Source: Schistosoma mansoni (lineage: Eukaryota > Platyhelminthes > Trematoda > Strigeidida > Schistosomatidae). From it: a DNA stretch of 64,000 nucleotides. The notes under the pieces are model-generated. The model saw only the letters and a list, made by a program, of their open reading frames with translations, was not told the origin of the DNA and ran no database searches. The position numbers and the translations under genes were made by a program. The stretch spans positions 1,178,001-1,242,000 of the forward strand of contig NW_017386017.1 in the NCBI RefSeq assembly GCF_000237925.1. Reading direction: 5' to 3'. Positions within the stretch are counted from its first letter, which is position 1. Every line of letters starts with the position of its first letter. This document shows, piece by piece, positions 62,790 to 64,000 of this stretch.

Positions 62790-64000
62790 TTTTCAGATTT
62801 GTGTAAAAAAACAAAAGGCCCATGGCCCATGTAAGTCCTTTTCTAGTAGGCTTCCGAGAGTGTATAGTCTTCTCTTGAAAGAGTCAATTGGAGGTTAGGA
62901 CACCACCGCTTAGGGTAACAAGTTCCAAGAATTTATGAATCGGTGTGAAAACCTGTACGTCGCGAGTATTTTGTTCATTCATCGATTTTCTACTCACCCT
63001 CTATGTTCTATGGATTGTCTCGATCTAAAGGAAAGAAAAATAAAGGACATGTCAGGTCTAAAATAATTTCTTAGTATTCTATACAGCATAAACAGGCCAC
63101 CTCCTAATCTGCGGTAGGACTGTGTCTACAGGTTCATCTTTTCAAGCCGATCTTTGTATGGTGAATCTCAGCGTTCTGGAATCGCACTGGTAGCTGCCCT
63201 CTGTATTTTTTACAGGATATCTGAGTCACCTTTTATACAGGGGCCTGCAGACTGAACTCAGTTTTCAAGTTGAGTTCTCACTAGTGTTGTATATACCATG
63301 GTGAACATACTAGTATCGAACTTGATAAACGTCCGAATTAAAGCTCGTGGAGTTCTGAACATCTTAATTGCGACCCCGTGGCAGTGGGCCATGGTCTTAT
63401 AATCATGGCTCACTGTCACTCCGAAATTCTTGTGAGACCGGACTATGTGCACTGACTCTTCCCTTACACTGTATCTATTAGAGATCCCATCTCCAGTTTG
63501 CATGAAGACACACTTGACCGTGTTGATAGGTGCCATCCATTTTTCAGACCGGCTAATCAGAACGTTGAAATCCGCCTGAAGTGCACATGTATCAGCGTCT
63601 CTCGTTATTTCTTGTCACATTTTGACATGATCAGCGTGTATTAACACCGAGGACTCTACTATACTTGGGGGTTCGTTCACATACAGAATAAAATGTAAAG
63701 GACTTATGAGAGAGCCCTGTGGTACTCCAACAATTACTGATTTCCAGAGAGAGCATTTGGAATTTATTCTGACTTTCTGTCTACGACCTACCAAGAGATC
63801 CTTGATCCACCTTCGGATAGGTCCTACAATCCATAGACTTTCTAACATCAAAAAGAGTATTATTCGGCACCTTATCCTTCCAGTCTGTAGGTAACTCACC
63901 TTGGCCAACTTACGTTTTGTATACCGTTGTTAATAGAGCAGCAATACAATGCAGATTGTCTCAAGATTTTAAGATGTAGTTAGTCCGGGCCAGTTGATTT
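62790..64000 (-). mobile_element. CR1/Jockey-like LINE remnant, runs off the window
   Basis: Minus-strand RT pieces: RRWIKDLLVGRRQKVRINSK, IVGVPQGSLISPLHFILYV, IHADHVKM, then MAPINTVKCVFMQTGDGIS and TTLVRTQLEN, and beyond this a C-terminal part (IQRAATSAIPE, YRRLGGGLF). Same family as the copy at 28.5 kb. Contains frame breaks and lacks sequence between its 5' part and the DKVP-type block. Lies 200 bp upstream of the CASP start codon. Confidence 0.85.

Overview
The window reads as an AT-rich, repeat-dense flatworm (Schistosoma) genome scaffold, most likely S. mansoni or a close relative. The reasons are: spliced genes with very short 5' introns (29-39 bp) and long, transposon-filled 3' introns; tRNA-derived SINEs of the Sm-alpha type carrying hammerhead ribozymes; RTE-type and CR1/Jockey-like LINEs; Penelope-like elements; and BEL/Pao-type LTR remnants. 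Species is inference, as no search could be run.

Six host genes could be resolved to exon level by reading splice sites and matching remembered protein families. (1) + strand 680-9799: the C-terminal half of a sorting nexin of the SNX13 type (end of PX domain, nexin-C domain, stop). (2) - strand 20737-14708: complete SSRP1, the HMG-box subunit of the FACT histone chaperone. (3) + strand 32032-32976: complete GPN3, a GPN-loop GTPase of RNA polymerase II assembly. (4) + strand ~33161-34820: TMEM267-like membrane protein, directly behind GPN3. (5) + strand 41059-43086: MRM2/FtsJ-family 2'-O-methyltransferase, 5' end not found. (6) - strand 62587-50328: complete CASP (the Golgi coiled-coil product of the CUX1 family), 13 well supported exons plus a tentative last one. 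They are unrelated housekeeping genes (trafficking, chromatin, polymerase assembly, ribosomal RNA modification, Golgi tethering); no pathway links them.

The space between and inside the genes is mobile DNA. At least nine copies of one ~520-bp retroposon with a TAAA-type tail occur (five with 9-12 bp target duplications). Two hammerhead-bearing SINE families occur in both orientations. Four RTE LINE pieces share one 3' end and a TGAC-type tail. Two CR1/Jockey-like LINE remnants, three Penelope-like fragments, a degraded BEL/Pao fossil with related LTR-like pieces, a solo LTR with a 5-bp target duplication, and a 769-bp non-autonomous DNA transposon with 8-bp target duplication (Merlin-like) complete the picture.

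Around 38.8-39.7 kb the assembly is not trustworthy. A near-perfect 285-bp-armed palindrome runs into cloning-vector sequence (BstXI and NotI sites, lac operator/M13 reverse priming region) and then 200 Ns. I saw no CRISPR array, no rRNA gene and no convincing canonical tRNA gene, and no clearly undescribed biological system. The most interesting leads are the intact-looking second-family hammerhead SINE, the 520-bp retroposon family with a possible gene-conversion tract, and the DNA transposon sitting at the 3' end of CASP.
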